Shown: positions 17,865-27,145, counted from the first letter of the stretch. The stretch is DNA of 64,000 nucleotides from Ruegeria haliotis (GCF_013377785.1 NZ_JABXWT010000001.1:248001-312000); one strand, 5' to 3'. Translations and numbers: made by a program. The notes: generated from the letters alone by a model not told the origin.

Positions 17865-19448
17865 TTACGAAGATACCTGTTCACGAAGGACCGACGCTGT
17901 AAGCGAGATCATCAGGTAGATACCAGCAAACAACAGGAAAGCCAAAATCGTATTTTCGAACTTGCGCGGATAGCTGGGTTCCTGGCTTGGTATGGGGTTT
18001 ACCGAGACCGTCAGGTACCGCACTTTGCGGTTGGCTTCAGTTCGCGTGGATTCCATTTGTTGCATTGCGGTTTGCAGCATCATGTCCCGTGCCACCAGAT
18101 CGGCCTGAGCCATCTGAATCCGCACGCTCAAACGGGCCAGCGAGTTTTCGCCAGCAGAGGCATCCAGCATCTCGGCATTCAATTCCTCAAGCACGGCTTC
18201 AAGGCGCGCGATATCTGCACTGACACCATCGACCTTGGCTTTATTAGGGCGCAGATTGTCGAGTAGGGCAGCCAGCTCAAGTTCTTTATCCTGCAACAGG
18301 ATCTCGATTTCATTGATGCGGGCACGCAAGCTGACGATGACGTTTTCCGGGTCCAGAACCGCACCTTGCAATTGCAGTTCGATCAAGTCCTCTTGTGCCT
18401 GTCTGCGCGATTCCTGTGCTGCCTCAAAACTCTGCGAGGCTTCGCGCATCTGATCTTCACGCTTTTTCCCAGAGAGGGTGTTAACCCGATCTTCAGCATA
18501 CGAGATCAGACGCTCGGAAAATTCGGCGGATGTCTGTGGATCTGGCGCCGCGACTTCCATTCGGATGATTCCGTCGGTCGGGTCGTAGCCGATCGTAATC
18601 ATGTGTTTATAAAGCTTGTACGCGTCTTCCAGTGTCGCGTTGGGTTCCAGCCGTTGAATCGGGTCAATCCAATCTTGCTTGAAGACATCGGAAAACCCGG
18701 CATCACGATCCAGCAGCAACATTGCCTCTTTCGATTCCAGGAAGTCCTGGACCGAGATCGAATCCTGCGCAGTTGCGAATTGAGTACCAGACAGTAAACC
18801 TCCGATAGAGCCTGCCGCCCCATCAGCTTGTAGTATGGAAAATGAGGAATCACTGGCGTACATCGGCGTTGCCACGCGGTAGAAATAATAACCAACAACC
18901 AATGTCGGCAGCATCACGAAAGCGGCCAAACGCGCAAACAGAGTAAAAAGTTTTCGCCGACGCCTGCGGGCAATGTCTTTTTGAATCTGACCGATCTCAT
19001 GGTCCCGGCGTTCAGACGGGCTCAGTTCCGGGCCAGGCAGGTTTTGCTGTTTGTTCTGGACGGTTTGCGGCAACTGGATCTTGATCTTGTCTTTTGCCGT
19101 AGGTTTCCGGTTTTCGTCGGTCTGTTTCGCCGCGGCCAGATCCAGCAGATTGGTTCGCTCAAACGGATCGATACCCTTCTTACGCAACAGGCGCACCGCG
19201 TCATAATCAGATGTCGCGGCCAGCCCGTGCTTCTGGGCCAGTCTTCGCGCGACGCGCAATTGGCGCCCGGTCAGCCCTTCGTGTTTGATTTCGCCCAGTT
19301 CGGTTCCGGGCTGCGGTTCGTTCGCAGCGGCAGGCGCTTGCGTTGCGTTGCGGATGCGCGAAATCGCGTCTGCCCGTGCGTCAGCCGAGCCCTCGCTCTG
19401 ACGTTTGCGGCGCAAGTTGTATTTTCTAACCTTGGGTTTCGTAGTCAT
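17865..19448 (-). CDS. kpsE: Capsule polysaccharide export inner-membrane protein (KpsE-like)
   Basis: The 527-residue protein has two membrane helices, at about residues 170-190 (AFVMLPTLVVGYYFY) and near the C-terminus (ILAFLLFAGIYLMISLT), enclosing a periplasmic coiled-coil region rich in Glu, Arg and Leu. This is the architecture of polysaccharide co-polymerase KpsE/CtrB. It is longer than E. coli KpsE (about 380) because of a basic, mostly disordered cytosolic extension of some 160 residues containing the folded-looking block TGRQLRVARRLAQKHGL. I moved the start to ATG 19448, which overlaps kpsT by 23 bp. Confidence 0.9.
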   Translation of the reverse strand: MTTKPKVRKYNLRRKRQSEGSADARADAISRIRNATQAPAAANEPQPGTELGEIKHEGLTGRQLRVARRLAQKHGLAATSDYDAVRLLRKKGIDPFERTNLLDLAAAKQTDENRKPTAKDKIKIQLPQTVQNKQQNLPGPELSPSERRDHEIGQIQKDIARRRRRKLFTLFARLAAFVMLPTLVVGYYFYRVATPMYASDSSFSILQADGAAGSIGGLLSGTQFATAQDSISVQDFLESKEAMLLLDRDAGFSDVFKQDWIDPIQRLEPNATLEDAYKLYKHMITIGYDPTDGIIRMEVAAPDPQTSAEFSERLISYAEDRVNTLSGKKREDQMREASQSFEAAQESRRQAQEDLIELQLQGAVLDPENVIVSLRARINEIEILLQDKELELAALLDNLRPNKAKVDGVSADIARLEAVLEELNAEMLDASAGENSLARLSVRIQMAQADLVARDMMLQTAMQQMESTRTEANRKVRYLTVSVNPIPSQEPSYPRKFENTILAFLLFAGIYLMISLTASVLREQVSS

Positions 19449-20085
19449 ATAGCTGTTTAGCCTCTTCCAAGGTTTCAAACATGTGTACCTGCCCGTCCAA
19501 AAGAACTGCCGCCTGTTGCACGAATTTTTCCAGAGTGGAGGGGCTGTGCGACACAATCACCAAAGTTGTTGTGCGCAACCTTTCCTGCAAAATTGCACCT
19601 GCCTTCTTATTGAATTCGACATCTGTTGTGGCCGGCATGCCCTCGTCAATCAAATACATGTCGAAGTCCAGCGCCAGCATCAGTGAAAAGGTGAACCGGG
19701 CGCGCATTCCAGATGAATAGGTAGCGAGAGGCTGGTTGAAATATTCACCAAGACCGCACAGCCAATTGCAATAGGCCTCTACGTAATCGGGGTCCATGCC
19801 GTAGATCTTTGCGATATAGCGCGCATTTTCCAGCGCCGACATCTTGTTTGATACACCCCCAGTGAACCCCATTGGAAAAGAGATCCGGCATTCACGTCGG
19901 ATGACCCCTTCGTCGGGTTTCTCCAGCCCGGCCATCATGTTGATCAGCGTGGTTTTGCCTGTCCCGTTGGGAGCAAGAATGCCCAAAGATTTGCCGATGT
20001 CGATTCGGAACGACACCCTGTCCAGGATCACCTTGCGGCGTGTCCCGGTCCAGAAGGATTTGCTGACGTTTTCGAACTCAAGCAT
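19426..20085 (-). CDS. kpsT: Capsule polysaccharide ABC transporter ATPase (KpsT-like)
   Basis: This 219-residue ATPase drives export of capsular polysaccharide. It has a Walker A (GILAPNGTGKTTL), signature YSSGMRARF, Walker B MYLIDEG and switch His in VIVSHS. The short length and degenerate signature are typical of KpsT/BexA. It leads the operon kpsT-kpsE-kdsA-mutase. The partner permease KpsM is not found next to it, nor anywhere else in the window. Confidence 0.92.
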   Translation of the reverse strand: MLEFENVSKSFWTGTRRKVILDRVSFRIDIGKSLGILAPNGTGKTTLINMMAGLEKPDEGVIRRECRISFPMGFTGGVSNKMSALENARYIAKIYGMDPDYVEAYCNWLCGLGEYFNQPLATYSSGMRARFTFSLMLALDFDMYLIDEGMPATTDVEFNKKAGAILQERLRTTTLVIVSHSPSTLEKFVQQAAVLLDGQVHMFETLEEAKQLYDYETQG

Positions 20086-20297
20086 TCGTGGCCTGCTGCT
20101 TTTTCCGCGTTGTTATCGGTCCATGTTGGCTACATTATGTCGAATTATGAAACAAATGATCAATGCATGCCGATTACGCCGTTGATCACGTGGTGTTTTG
20201 CGGTCTCGCACGGCCTAGTAGTTGGACTGCGGCTGCGCGACGACTATCTGTTCGTTGAGACATGAGCAGAAATTGTTTCAGGAACCCTAGCGATCAG

Positions 20298-20885
20298 ATG
20301 AGTAGTTTAGCCCGGGAAATCAAATCTTGCCGCCTTTGCGCGGACATCTTTGCGCAAACGGAAACCGCGCATGAACCGCGACCCGTCGTCTGGTTCCAAC
20401 CCAACACACCGATCCTGATCGCCGGGCAGGCGCCGGGCGCGCGGGTTCATGAGTCGGGTCGACCCTTTACAGATCCCTCCGGGGATCGCCTGCGCGACTG
20501 GCTGGGTATAGATCAAGCGGTCTTTTATGACCGGGCGCAGGTTTCAATCGTGCCGATGGCCTTCTGCTTTCCGGGATATGACGCACGCAACGCGGATTTG
20601 CCGCCGCCTGTGATTTGTCGAAAAACCTGGCACGACCGGGTGATGCAGGATCTGGGGCAGGTGCCATTGACAGTTCTGGTCGGCGGCCACGCACACAAAT
20701 ACCATCTTGGCGTTCGCACCTCGGTCACCGAAACTGTACGGAGCTGGCAGGACCATGCGCCGCGGGTCTTTGCCTTGCCTCATCCGTCCTGGCGCAATAC
20801 GGGATGGTTGAAGAAAAATCCGTGGTTCGAGGCCGACTTGCTGCCGGTTCTGCGCGCACGGGTGCAAGAGGTGCTGAATGACTGA
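20298..20885 (+). CDS. Uracil-DNA glycosylase family protein
   Basis: The 195-residue protein belongs to the UDG superfamily: four-cysteine-type start with CRLC (only two cysteines seen here), ILIAGQAPGARVHESGRPF with the GQAPG motif 1, and the C-terminal ALPHPSWRNTGW with the HPS motif 2. Homologues I recall in this group are annotated uracil-DNA glycosylase family; whether it excises uracil is not certain. I chose ATG 20298 over 20262 from the family start pattern; neither has a strong ribosome site. It overlaps SseB by eight bases. Confidence 0.85.
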   Translation: MSSLAREIKSCRLCADIFAQTETAHEPRPVVWFQPNTPILIAGQAPGARVHESGRPFTDPSGDRLRDWLGIDQAVFYDRAQVSIVPMAFCFPGYDARNADLPPPVICRKTWHDRVMQDLGQVPLTVLVGGHAHKYHLGVRTSVTETVRSWQDHAPRVFALPHPSWRNTGWLKKNPWFEADLLPVLRARVQEVLND

Positions 20886-21666
20886 AACGACGGCGTTGGA
20901 TGCCGCCCATGCCGCAATGCAGACTGACCCGCAGGATGATGCCGCCAGATTAAGGTTCTTCGAACGGCTGGCCGATAGCGAGCTGTTTTTGATGCTGACT
21001 GAAGAAGCACGGGGCGAGAACATATCTCCGGAATTGTTTGACGTCGCGGATGGGCGATTTGTGCTGGCGTTTGATCGCGAAGATCGGCTGGCACAATTCG
21101 CCGGGCGGCCTGTGCCGTATGTGGCGCTTTCGGGTCGGGTGTTGTCGTCGATGCTGGCGGGGCAAGGCGTCGGGCTGGGCCTGAACCTTGAAACCGCTCC
21201 GTCCTCGATGCTGATCCCTGCCGAGGCGCTGGGCTGGCTGGCAACCACTCTGCAACATGGACCGCAAGAGGTTCAGGCAAGATTGGCGGAATTTCTACCC
21301 CCTTCGGGCCTGCCGGATAGTCTGTTGATCGCCTTGGACGCCAAACTGGCAACAGCCGGAGGGTTGGCGCAGGCTGCATTTCTGGTCGCAACAAAATCAC
21401 AAGAGGGCGCCATGGGGCACCTGTTAGGCTTCGTGGGCGCGATTGAGGGAGCGGAGCCTGCATTAGCCAAGGCGGCGTCCGAGGCTTTGACTTTTTCGGG
21501 GGTTGAGGCAGGCGCGATGGATGTCGGATTTTTTGCACCCGATGACATAGCGGCCAAACTAATGGCAAAAACCGGCCTTCGTTTCGATCTGCCACAGCCA
21601 GACCTCGTCAGCCTGGTACGAGAGGCTCCCGGAAGCAATCCGGAGAAACCTCCGATTCTCAGATAG
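20878..21666 (+). CDS. SseB family protein
   Basis: This 262-residue cytosolic protein has the SseB N-terminal domain (ELFLMLTEEA, FVLAFDREDRLAQFAG, GLNLETAPSSMLI) and a C-terminal domain of the SseB_C type. The family's role is uncertain; E. coli SseB was reported to increase serine sensitivity. It overlaps the uracil-DNA glycosylase gene by eight bases and is probably translated with it. Confidence 0.88.
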   Translation: MTETTALDAAHAAMQTDPQDDAARLRFFERLADSELFLMLTEEARGENISPELFDVADGRFVLAFDREDRLAQFAGRPVPYVALSGRVLSSMLAGQGVGLGLNLETAPSSMLIPAEALGWLATTLQHGPQEVQARLAEFLPPSGLPDSLLIALDAKLATAGGLAQAAFLVATKSQEGAMGHLLGFVGAIEGAEPALAKAASEALTFSGVEAGAMDVGFFAPDDIAAKLMAKTGLRFDLPQPDLVSLVREAPGSNPEKPPILR

Positions 21667-21729
21667 ATATGAAATAAGCGGTTGAGACACGCGGCGTATT
21701 CACCACCGCATGTCTCGGTTGCGCCAGAA

Positions 21730-22608
21730 CTACTCTGCCGCCGCTTCCAGCTTGTCTTGTGTGCGTGTGTCGAAATCGCCGGCATCGTGGCGTTCGTGCA
21801 GCTGCGTATGTGGCTCGCCAAACGGGCGGTTGACCATGCGGCCACGCTGTACCGCCGGGCGCGCGTCGATCATCTTGGCCCAACGCATGACGTGCTTGTA
21901 CGATTCCACATCAAGGAATTCCGCTGCGCTGTAGAGACGGCCCAGAACCAGCTGGCCATACCAAGGCCATATCGCCATGTCGGCAATCGTATAGTCTTCA
22001 CCTGCGATATAGGTTTTGTCCGCCAGTTCCCGGTCCAGAACGTCCAGCTGCCGCTTGGTTTCCATGGCGAAACGGTCGATTGGGTACTCCCATTTTTCAG
22101 GCGCATAGGCGTAAAAATGCCCGAACCCACCACCCAGATAAGGCGCGCTGCCCATCTGCCAGAACACCCAGTTCATGACCTCGCTCCGCTCCGGGCCGGA
22201 TTTGGGCAGGAATTCATCAAACTTCTCGGCCAGATGGAACAGGATCGAGGCGCTTTCGAAGACACGTAGGGGTTTTTCACCCGACCGGTCCCAAAGGGCA
22301 GGGATCTTTGAATTGGGATTGGCCCCGACAAAGCCCGAGCTGAACTGATCGCCTTCGCCGATATTGACAAGCCAGGCATTGTATTCGGCGCCTTCGTGAC
22401 CAAGCGCCAAAAGTTCCTCAAGCATGACGGTCACTTTGACACCATTGGGAGTGGCCAGCGAATACAACTGCATCGGGTGGCGTCCGATTGGCAGGTCCTT
22501 ATCGTGAGTCGCACCTGCAATCGGGCGATTGATATTGGCGAATTGCCCGCCGCTTTCGCTGTCCCATGTCCAGACCGTTGGGGGAGTGTAAGTGGATTGA
22601 TCGCTCAT
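21730..22608 (-). CDS. yghU: Glutathione S-transferase, YghU type
   Basis: The 292-residue GST has an N-terminal extension (WDSESGGQFANINRP), a thioredoxin-like domain (LYSLATPNGVKVTVMLEELL) and an all-helical C-terminal domain. The combination is the signature of YghU/YfcG-like disulfide-bond oxidoreductases, which bind two glutathiones and use them as the redox couple. I chose ATG 22608 since the upstream part of the open frame does not match the family. Confidence 0.92.
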   Translation of the reverse strand: MSDQSTYTPPTVWTWDSESGGQFANINRPIAGATHDKDLPIGRHPMQLYSLATPNGVKVTVMLEELLALGHEGAEYNAWLVNIGEGDQFSSGFVGANPNSKIPALWDRSGEKPLRVFESASILFHLAEKFDEFLPKSGPERSEVMNWVFWQMGSAPYLGGGFGHFYAYAPEKWEYPIDRFAMETKRQLDVLDRELADKTYIAGEDYTIADMAIWPWYGQLVLGRLYSAAEFLDVESYKHVMRWAKMIDARPAVQRGRMVNRPFGEPHTQLHERHDAGDFDTRTQDKLEAAAE

Positions 22609-22855
22609 TTCTTGCCTTTCATACCAATGCCGGGGCCGCGAGCCCGATCCCATACAGCTAATGTTGCAGAATCCAGAGTCCAACCCCGCCAATCTGTGTG
22701 GCCTTGTAATAATTGCCGTCAATCCTCTCACGTTTTCCCGTCCAAGGTCACAGCGGCGCGAGTGGGACTACGAAGTGCAAGGGAATCGCTTATTGTCATG
22801 TCAGTCCCGCCAACACGGCGCCCCGGATACATATGACACGAAAAGGATTGACCAC

Positions 22856-23374
22856 ATGAAACGCTTTGTCCTGACCTTCGCCGCGGCCATGGCTTTGGCA
22901 GTTCCGGCTTTTGCCGGCCCGCAATATGTTGACGGCACCGGTTTCGCCGTCTCGGGTTACGATGTCGTTGCCTATCGCAGCCTGGATCAGGTTGCGGTTG
23001 GCCAGACCCAGTCTGAAGGTGTGCGCGGCAACGCCGACATCACAGCAGACTACAACGGAGCCACCTGGGCTTTCGCAACCGAGGAAAACCGCGACAAATT
23101 CTTGGAAAACCCCGCGTATTATGCGCCGCAATATGACGGTCACTGCGCCTATGGCGTTTCGCGCGGCGGTAAGGTTCCGGCGAACCCGAACCTGTGGCGG
23201 GTCGTTGATGATAAACTGTACTTGAACATCACGGATGTCGTTGTCGGCTTCTTTGAAGAAGATATTCCCGGCAACATCAACCTAGCCGAAGGCAACTGGC
23301 CCGGTATCGAGCCGTCGGACGCGTCAGGCAGTGTCATTCCGAAGTTCACCTCGGAAGGTCCTGTCGCCAACTAA
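22856..23374 (+). CDS. Periplasmic YHS domain protein
   Basis: The 172-residue protein starts with a Sec signal peptide (cut after AVPAFA). The mature part has the YHS pattern: GYDVVAYRSLDQ, ADYNGATWAFATEENRDKFLENPAYYAPQYDGHCAYG and GKVPANPNLWRVVDDKLYLN. YHS proteins are thought to bind metals, and similar small ones accompany redox or copper systems, but no such genes are next to it. AAAAGGA precedes the ATG, and a strong terminator follows. Confidence 0.88.
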   Translation: MKRFVLTFAAAMALAVPAFAGPQYVDGTGFAVSGYDVVAYRSLDQVAVGQTQSEGVRGNADITADYNGATWAFATEENRDKFLENPAYYAPQYDGHCAYGVSRGGKVPANPNLWRVVDDKLYLNITDVVVGFFEEDIPGNINLAEGNWPGIEPSDASGSVIPKFTSEGPVAN

Positions 23375-23400
23375 GTTGAGTTAAAGTTGATAACGAGTGC

Positions 23401-23428
23401 AGCCCGGTTCCCGCGAACCGGGCTTTTT
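23401..23428 (+). terminator. Rho-independent terminator of the YHS gene
   Basis: A perfect 10-bp stem AGCCCGGTTC (23401-23410) and GAACCGGGCT (23415-23424) with a four-base loop, followed by TTTTT. It also lies downstream of the convergent J-domain gene. Confidence 0.9.
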
Positions 23429-23437
23429 CACGACGGT

Positions 23438-24106
23438 TTAACCGGTCAATCCGAATTCGTCGCGGATGTCTTGATCGGCCTCAAATCTGATCCGAACGCT
23501 TTTCGCACCGGGGAACTTTCGCTCCCGGATGGGTTCGGGAACGACGACCTCACCCGCACCAGTGTCTTTTGACTGGAAACTCAGAACTTCAGTTTCCGTG
23601 TGACGAGCGCTGGTCAGAACCGAAGTGGGCAAGGCCACACGGTTCGCTCCTTCGCATACCGGAGTGGCCACGAAATACGTCAGGTGACGTCCGTAACAGC
23701 CCACCGCATCCGGAACATGATCGGATGTCGAACACGGTGCCGTATCCGATTGGGTATCACCCGTGACCGGCATATGCGGCAGCGCCCGATCCGGGTTCAA
23801 CATGGCCTTGCAGGTTGCGATGTCTTCTTGCGGCAACTCAATGATGCGTTTTTTCACGCGTGGACGCCGGGGCATTCGCTGGCCTGAATGGGTCGGACCC
23901 TTTGCGGTCAGCCCTTCCTTGCGCAGAAAATCATAGGCCATCTTGGCACGTGAAAAGTTGGCACATTCGCCGCCGGTGTGGTCCGGATGCGCATGAAAGG
24001 CGATACGCCGCCATGCGTCCCGAATGTCGTCTGAACCGGCACATTGGTCCAACCCAAGGTCAGCCAATGCGTCAGCGCGTGCCTTGATCTTGTCGACAGG
24101 CTCCAT
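23438..24106 (-). CDS. J-domain protein
   Basis: This 222-residue protein has a DnaJ-like N-terminal domain (residues about 12-65): LADLGLDQCAG, IRDAWRRIAFHAHPDHTGG with the His-Pro-Asp motif that stimulates Hsp70 ATPase, and FSRAKMAYDFLRKEG. The remaining 150 residues match no family I know and contain neither a Gly/Phe region nor DnaJ zinc fingers, so it is a type III J protein. The ATG at 24106 is preferred over a TTG two codons upstream. Confidence 0.85.
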   Translation of the reverse strand: MEPVDKIKARADALADLGLDQCAGSDDIRDAWRRIAFHAHPDHTGGECANFSRAKMAYDFLRKEGLTAKGPTHSGQRMPRRPRVKKRIIELPQEDIATCKAMLNPDRALPHMPVTGDTQSDTAPCSTSDHVPDAVGCYGRHLTYFVATPVCEGANRVALPTSVLTSARHTETEVLSFQSKDTGAGEVVVPEPIRERKFPGAKSVRIRFEADQDIRDEFGLTG

Positions 24107-24279
24107 ACTCAAATCACTCTTTAAACTACACAGCCTCAGTTTCGCTAAGGTCCTGTTTTTGTCAAATTATTCGCGGGTTTGGGGTGTTGGGTGGGGACAA
24201 TGGCGCGGCCGTCAGGGGATTGTCGTTAATCCGACTGAGCCATTGGCAGAGCTGCGAAGGCGGTCACACGTGCCGTTTG

Positions 24280-24313
24280 AACAAAATAACCCGGGCCGTA
24301 GCACGACCCGGGT
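24280..24313 (-). terminator. Terminator of metF
   Basis: On the minus strand a 7-bp stem (genome ACCCGGG at 24289-24295 and CCCGGGT at 24307-24313) lies 20 bp after the metF stop and is followed by TATTTTGTT. Confidence 0.7.
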
Positions 24314-24335
24314 GTGAAATGCGTATCAACTGCGA

Positions 24336-25202
24336 TCAGGCGACGTTTTGCAGCTCGGCCTTCGGTGTGATCCCAAGCGCAAAACAAACGTCGCGGGTCA
24401 GTTCGGGACGATTGAGCGTATAGAAATGCAGTTTGTCCACACCCTCGTCGATCAGATCCGAACACAGCTCGGTGCAGATCGCGGTGGCCAGCAAATCTTC
24501 GCGGTCATCTCGCATGGCTTTTTCAAAGGCCTGCTCAATCCATGGCGGAATATATGCGCCACAGCGCTGGGCAAAACTGCGCGCGCCCTTCCAGTTCTCG
24601 ATTGGCAGAATTCCAGGAACGATCGGCTTGTCGATCCCCGCCTTGGCGCATGCATCACGGAAGCGAAAGAAGGTCTCGGCTTCGAAAAAGAACTGCGTCA
24701 GGGCTTCATCCGCGCCGGCATCCAACTTGGCTTTGAGCCAGTCTATATCGGCTGCAAAATCCTTGGCTTCGGGATGTTTGTCGGGGTAGGCACCGACACG
24801 GATGCTGAACATCTCTGTCTCGGCCAGCGCTGCAATCAGCTCGACCGAGTTCGCAAACCCGTCGGGATGCGGCACGAAGTGGTCCTGACCTTTTGGGGGA
24901 TCGCCGCGCAATGCCACGATGTCCTGAACGCCCGCGCGCGCAAACGTATCAGCAATGTCCAACGTCTCCTGCCGCGAGGCATCGACACATGTCAGATGGG
25001 CAGCTACCGCAAGGCCGGACGACTTGTGCAAGGTCGACACGGCATCCCGTGTCAGCTCGCGCGTTGTGCCGCCTGCGCCATATGTGACCGAGACAAAACG
25101 CGGTTCCAGCGGGGCCAGCGTTTGCACCGTGTCCCACAGGCGGAATGAGGCTTCCAAAGTTTTTGGAGGAAAGAACTCAAATGAAATGTCAGGTTTGGTC
25201 AT
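24336..25202 (-). CDS. metF: Methylenetetrahydrofolate reductase
   Basis: The 288-residue flavoprotein reduces 5,10-methylene-THF to 5-methyl-THF, the methyl donor for methionine synthesis. Visible are the family start ISFEFFPPKT, the VSVTYGAGGTTR block, VAALRGDPP-type loop (IVALRGDPPKGQ), and FFFEAETFFRFRDAC. Length equals the bacterial MetF norm. It is divergent from a LysR-type regulator gene with 94 bp between, an arrangement typical of MetR control. Confidence 0.97.
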   Translation of the reverse strand: MTKPDISFEFFPPKTLEASFRLWDTVQTLAPLEPRFVSVTYGAGGTTRELTRDAVSTLHKSSGLAVAAHLTCVDASRQETLDIADTFARAGVQDIVALRGDPPKGQDHFVPHPDGFANSVELIAALAETEMFSIRVGAYPDKHPEAKDFAADIDWLKAKLDAGADEALTQFFFEAETFFRFRDACAKAGIDKPIVPGILPIENWKGARSFAQRCGAYIPPWIEQAFEKAMRDDREDLLATAICTELCSDLIDEGVDKLHFYTLNRPELTRDVCFALGITPKAELQNVA

Positions 25203-25249
25203 CGTGGCCTCACTGGATGTGTTAGTGCACTTGTGCCATGTGACGCATT

Positions 25250-25292
25250 GTGAGACAAACTCATATTATTCAACAACAACATGAGCGCAGTG
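25250..25292. promoter_or_regulatory. Candidate LysR-type operator between metF and metR-like genes
   Basis: The 94-bp divergent region contains TGAG-N5-CTCA (25251-25263), and CTCAT (25260-25264) is repeated inverted as ATGAG (25281-25285), with a further GTGAG at 25290. The clustering of TGAG/CTCA half-sites is what a LysR-type regulator site would look like; it is not the E. coli MetR consensus. Confidence 0.4.
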
Positions 25293-25296
25293 AGAT

Positions 25297-26202
25297 ATGC
25301 ATATTGAATTCCGGCACCTGCGGACGATCAAGGCGATCCACGAATGTGGGGGGCTGGCGCGTGCTGCGGATCAGTTGAACATCACGCAATCTGCGCTGAG
25401 CCATCAGATCAAGGGGCTTGAGGATCAGGCGGGGGTCGAGCTGTTTCTGCGTCGTTCCAAGCCCATGAAGCTGTCCGCGGCCGGGTTGCGTTTGTTACGT
25501 TTGGCCGAGCAAATTCTGCCGCAAATTGAAGCCGCGCAAGAAGAGTTTTCCTCGTTACGGGATGGTCGCACGGGTCGGATGCACATTGCGATTGAATGCC
25601 ACGCCTGTTTCGAATGGCTGTTCCCGGTGCTCGAGGCGTTCCGAAAATCCTGGAGTGACGTGGATGTGGATATCCGTCCGGGTCTGGCGTTTGACGCATT
25701 GCCTGCCTTGCAAAAGGAAGAGGTCGATCTGGTGGTGTCTTCGGATCCCGAAAGTCTGCCAGGTGTCGAGTTCGTTGAATTGTTCGACTACAATGCTGTT
25801 TTCGTCGCCGCCTCAACGCACCCGTTGGCTAAAAAGGACTTCATCGAGGCCGAGGATTTCCGTGGTCAGACCCTGATTACCTATCCGGTCGAACGAACGC
25901 GGCTTGATGTGTTCAGTCAGTTGCTGATCCCCGCGCGGGTTGAACCGGCTTCGATCCGGCAAGTGGAACTGACCGCAGTAATCTTGCTGTTGGTGGCCTC
26001 CAACCGGGGGATTTCAGTCTTGCCGGACTGGGTCGTGCGTGAGGTCAAGTACAACTCGGACTACGTTACGCGCCCCCTCACGAAAGAGGGAATTACGCGG
26101 CGTCTATATGCGGCGGTCAGGTCGGAAGATTTGGAGAAACCCTTTGTGCAGGAACTGGTGAAACTGGCGCGGGACGAGGCGCGCAAGCTGCAGGCGCAAT
26201 AG
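25297..26202 (+). CDS. metR: LysR-type regulator, MetR-like
   Basis: The 301-residue LysR regulator has an N-terminal winged HTH (FRHLRTIKAIHECGGLARAADQ, LNITQSALSHQIKGLED) and a C-terminal effector domain. It is divergent from metF, and LNITQSALSHQIKGLEDQAG together with the pattern of the effector domain fits MetR, which senses homocysteine and activates methionine genes. The symbol rests on similarity as remembered plus context. Confidence 0.88.
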   Translation: MHIEFRHLRTIKAIHECGGLARAADQLNITQSALSHQIKGLEDQAGVELFLRRSKPMKLSAAGLRLLRLAEQILPQIEAAQEEFSSLRDGRTGRMHIAIECHACFEWLFPVLEAFRKSWSDVDVDIRPGLAFDALPALQKEEVDLVVSSDPESLPGVEFVELFDYNAVFVAASTHPLAKKDFIEAEDFRGQTLITYPVERTRLDVFSQLLIPARVEPASIRQVELTAVILLLVASNRGISVLPDWVVREVKYNSDYVTRPLTKEGITRRLYAAVRSEDLEKPFVQELVKLARDEARKLQAQ

Positions 26203-26310
26203 GCTGAAGGTAAGGCGTGGAATGCGACACAGCTATGCGCATCATTCCTCTTGGCAATACCACTTTGCATCAGTATACGCGCGGTTTGACCGGACAGGAG
26301 CCTCAGGACA

Positions 26311-27096
26311 ATGGTTGGCAGTGCAAATCTCAACATCATGATCAAGGCCGCGCGCAAAGCGGGGCGTTCGTTGGTCAAGGATTTTCGCGAAGTCGAGAAC
26401 CTGCAGGTGTCGATGAAAGGCGCGGGCGACTTCGTCTCCAAAGCCGACATCGCGGCCGAGGCGATCCTGAAAGAGGAACTGCTGACCGCACGTCCGACCT
26501 ATGGCTGGCTGGCCGAAGAAGGTGGCGTGATCGAAGGCGAAGATCCGACCCGCCGCTGGATTGTCGATCCGCTGGATGGCACCACGAACTTCCTGCACGG
26601 TCTGCCGCATTGGGCGATTTCAATAGCGCTGGAGCACAAAGGCAAGATCGTTGCCGGTGTGATCTATGACGCCGCCAAGGACGAGATGTTCTTTGCTGAA
26701 AAAGGCGAGGGCGCCTGGATGAACGACATGCGCATTCGCGTGTCGGGCCGTCATCGCATGATCGAGTCGGTCTTCTCGACCGGCCTGCCTTTTGGTGGTC
26801 GTTCCGATTTGCCCGCGACATTGCAGGACCTAGCCCGTTTGATGCCCGCGTGCGCCGGTGTGCGTCGCTGGGGTGCGGCTGCGCTGGATATGGCCTATGT
26901 GGCCGCTGGACGCTACGAAGGGTTCTGGGAGCGTCGTCTGAATGCTTGGGATCTGGCTGCCGGGATCATCATCGTGAAAGAGGCGGGCGGCTTTGTTCAA
27001 CCGCTAAATCCGGAAGGCAGCGTACTCGCCGATGGTGAAGTGATTTGCGCCAACGAGCCGATCTTTGACACCTTTGCCAAGGTGATCCGGGGCTGA
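26311..27096 (+). CDS. suhB: Inositol monophosphatase family protein
   Basis: This 261-residue Mg2+-dependent phosphatase has the family motifs: GDFVSKADIAAEAIL, the LAEEGG loop, WIVDPLDGTTNFLHG (metal-binding Asp residues) and the C-terminal WDLAAGIIIVKEAGG. The last motif with its Asp completes the metal site. It may act on inositol-1-phosphate or related sugars; in E. coli SuhB also binds NusG-type complexes. AGGA lies a few bases before the ATG. It is monocistronic as far as can be seen. Confidence 0.93.
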   Translation: MVGSANLNIMIKAARKAGRSLVKDFREVENLQVSMKGAGDFVSKADIAAEAILKEELLTARPTYGWLAEEGGVIEGEDPTRRWIVDPLDGTTNFLHGLPHWAISIALEHKGKIVAGVIYDAAKDEMFFAEKGEGAWMNDMRIRVSGRHRMIESVFSTGLPFGGRSDLPATLQDLARLMPACAGVRRWGAAALDMAYVAAGRYEGFWERRLNAWDLAAGIIIVKEAGGFVQPLNPEGSVLADGEVICANEPIFDTFAKVIRG

Positions 27097-27145
27097 GCTC
27101 GGGCCCTAACAAGTAAGCCGGACAAGCGGAAACAGCGTCATTTGG

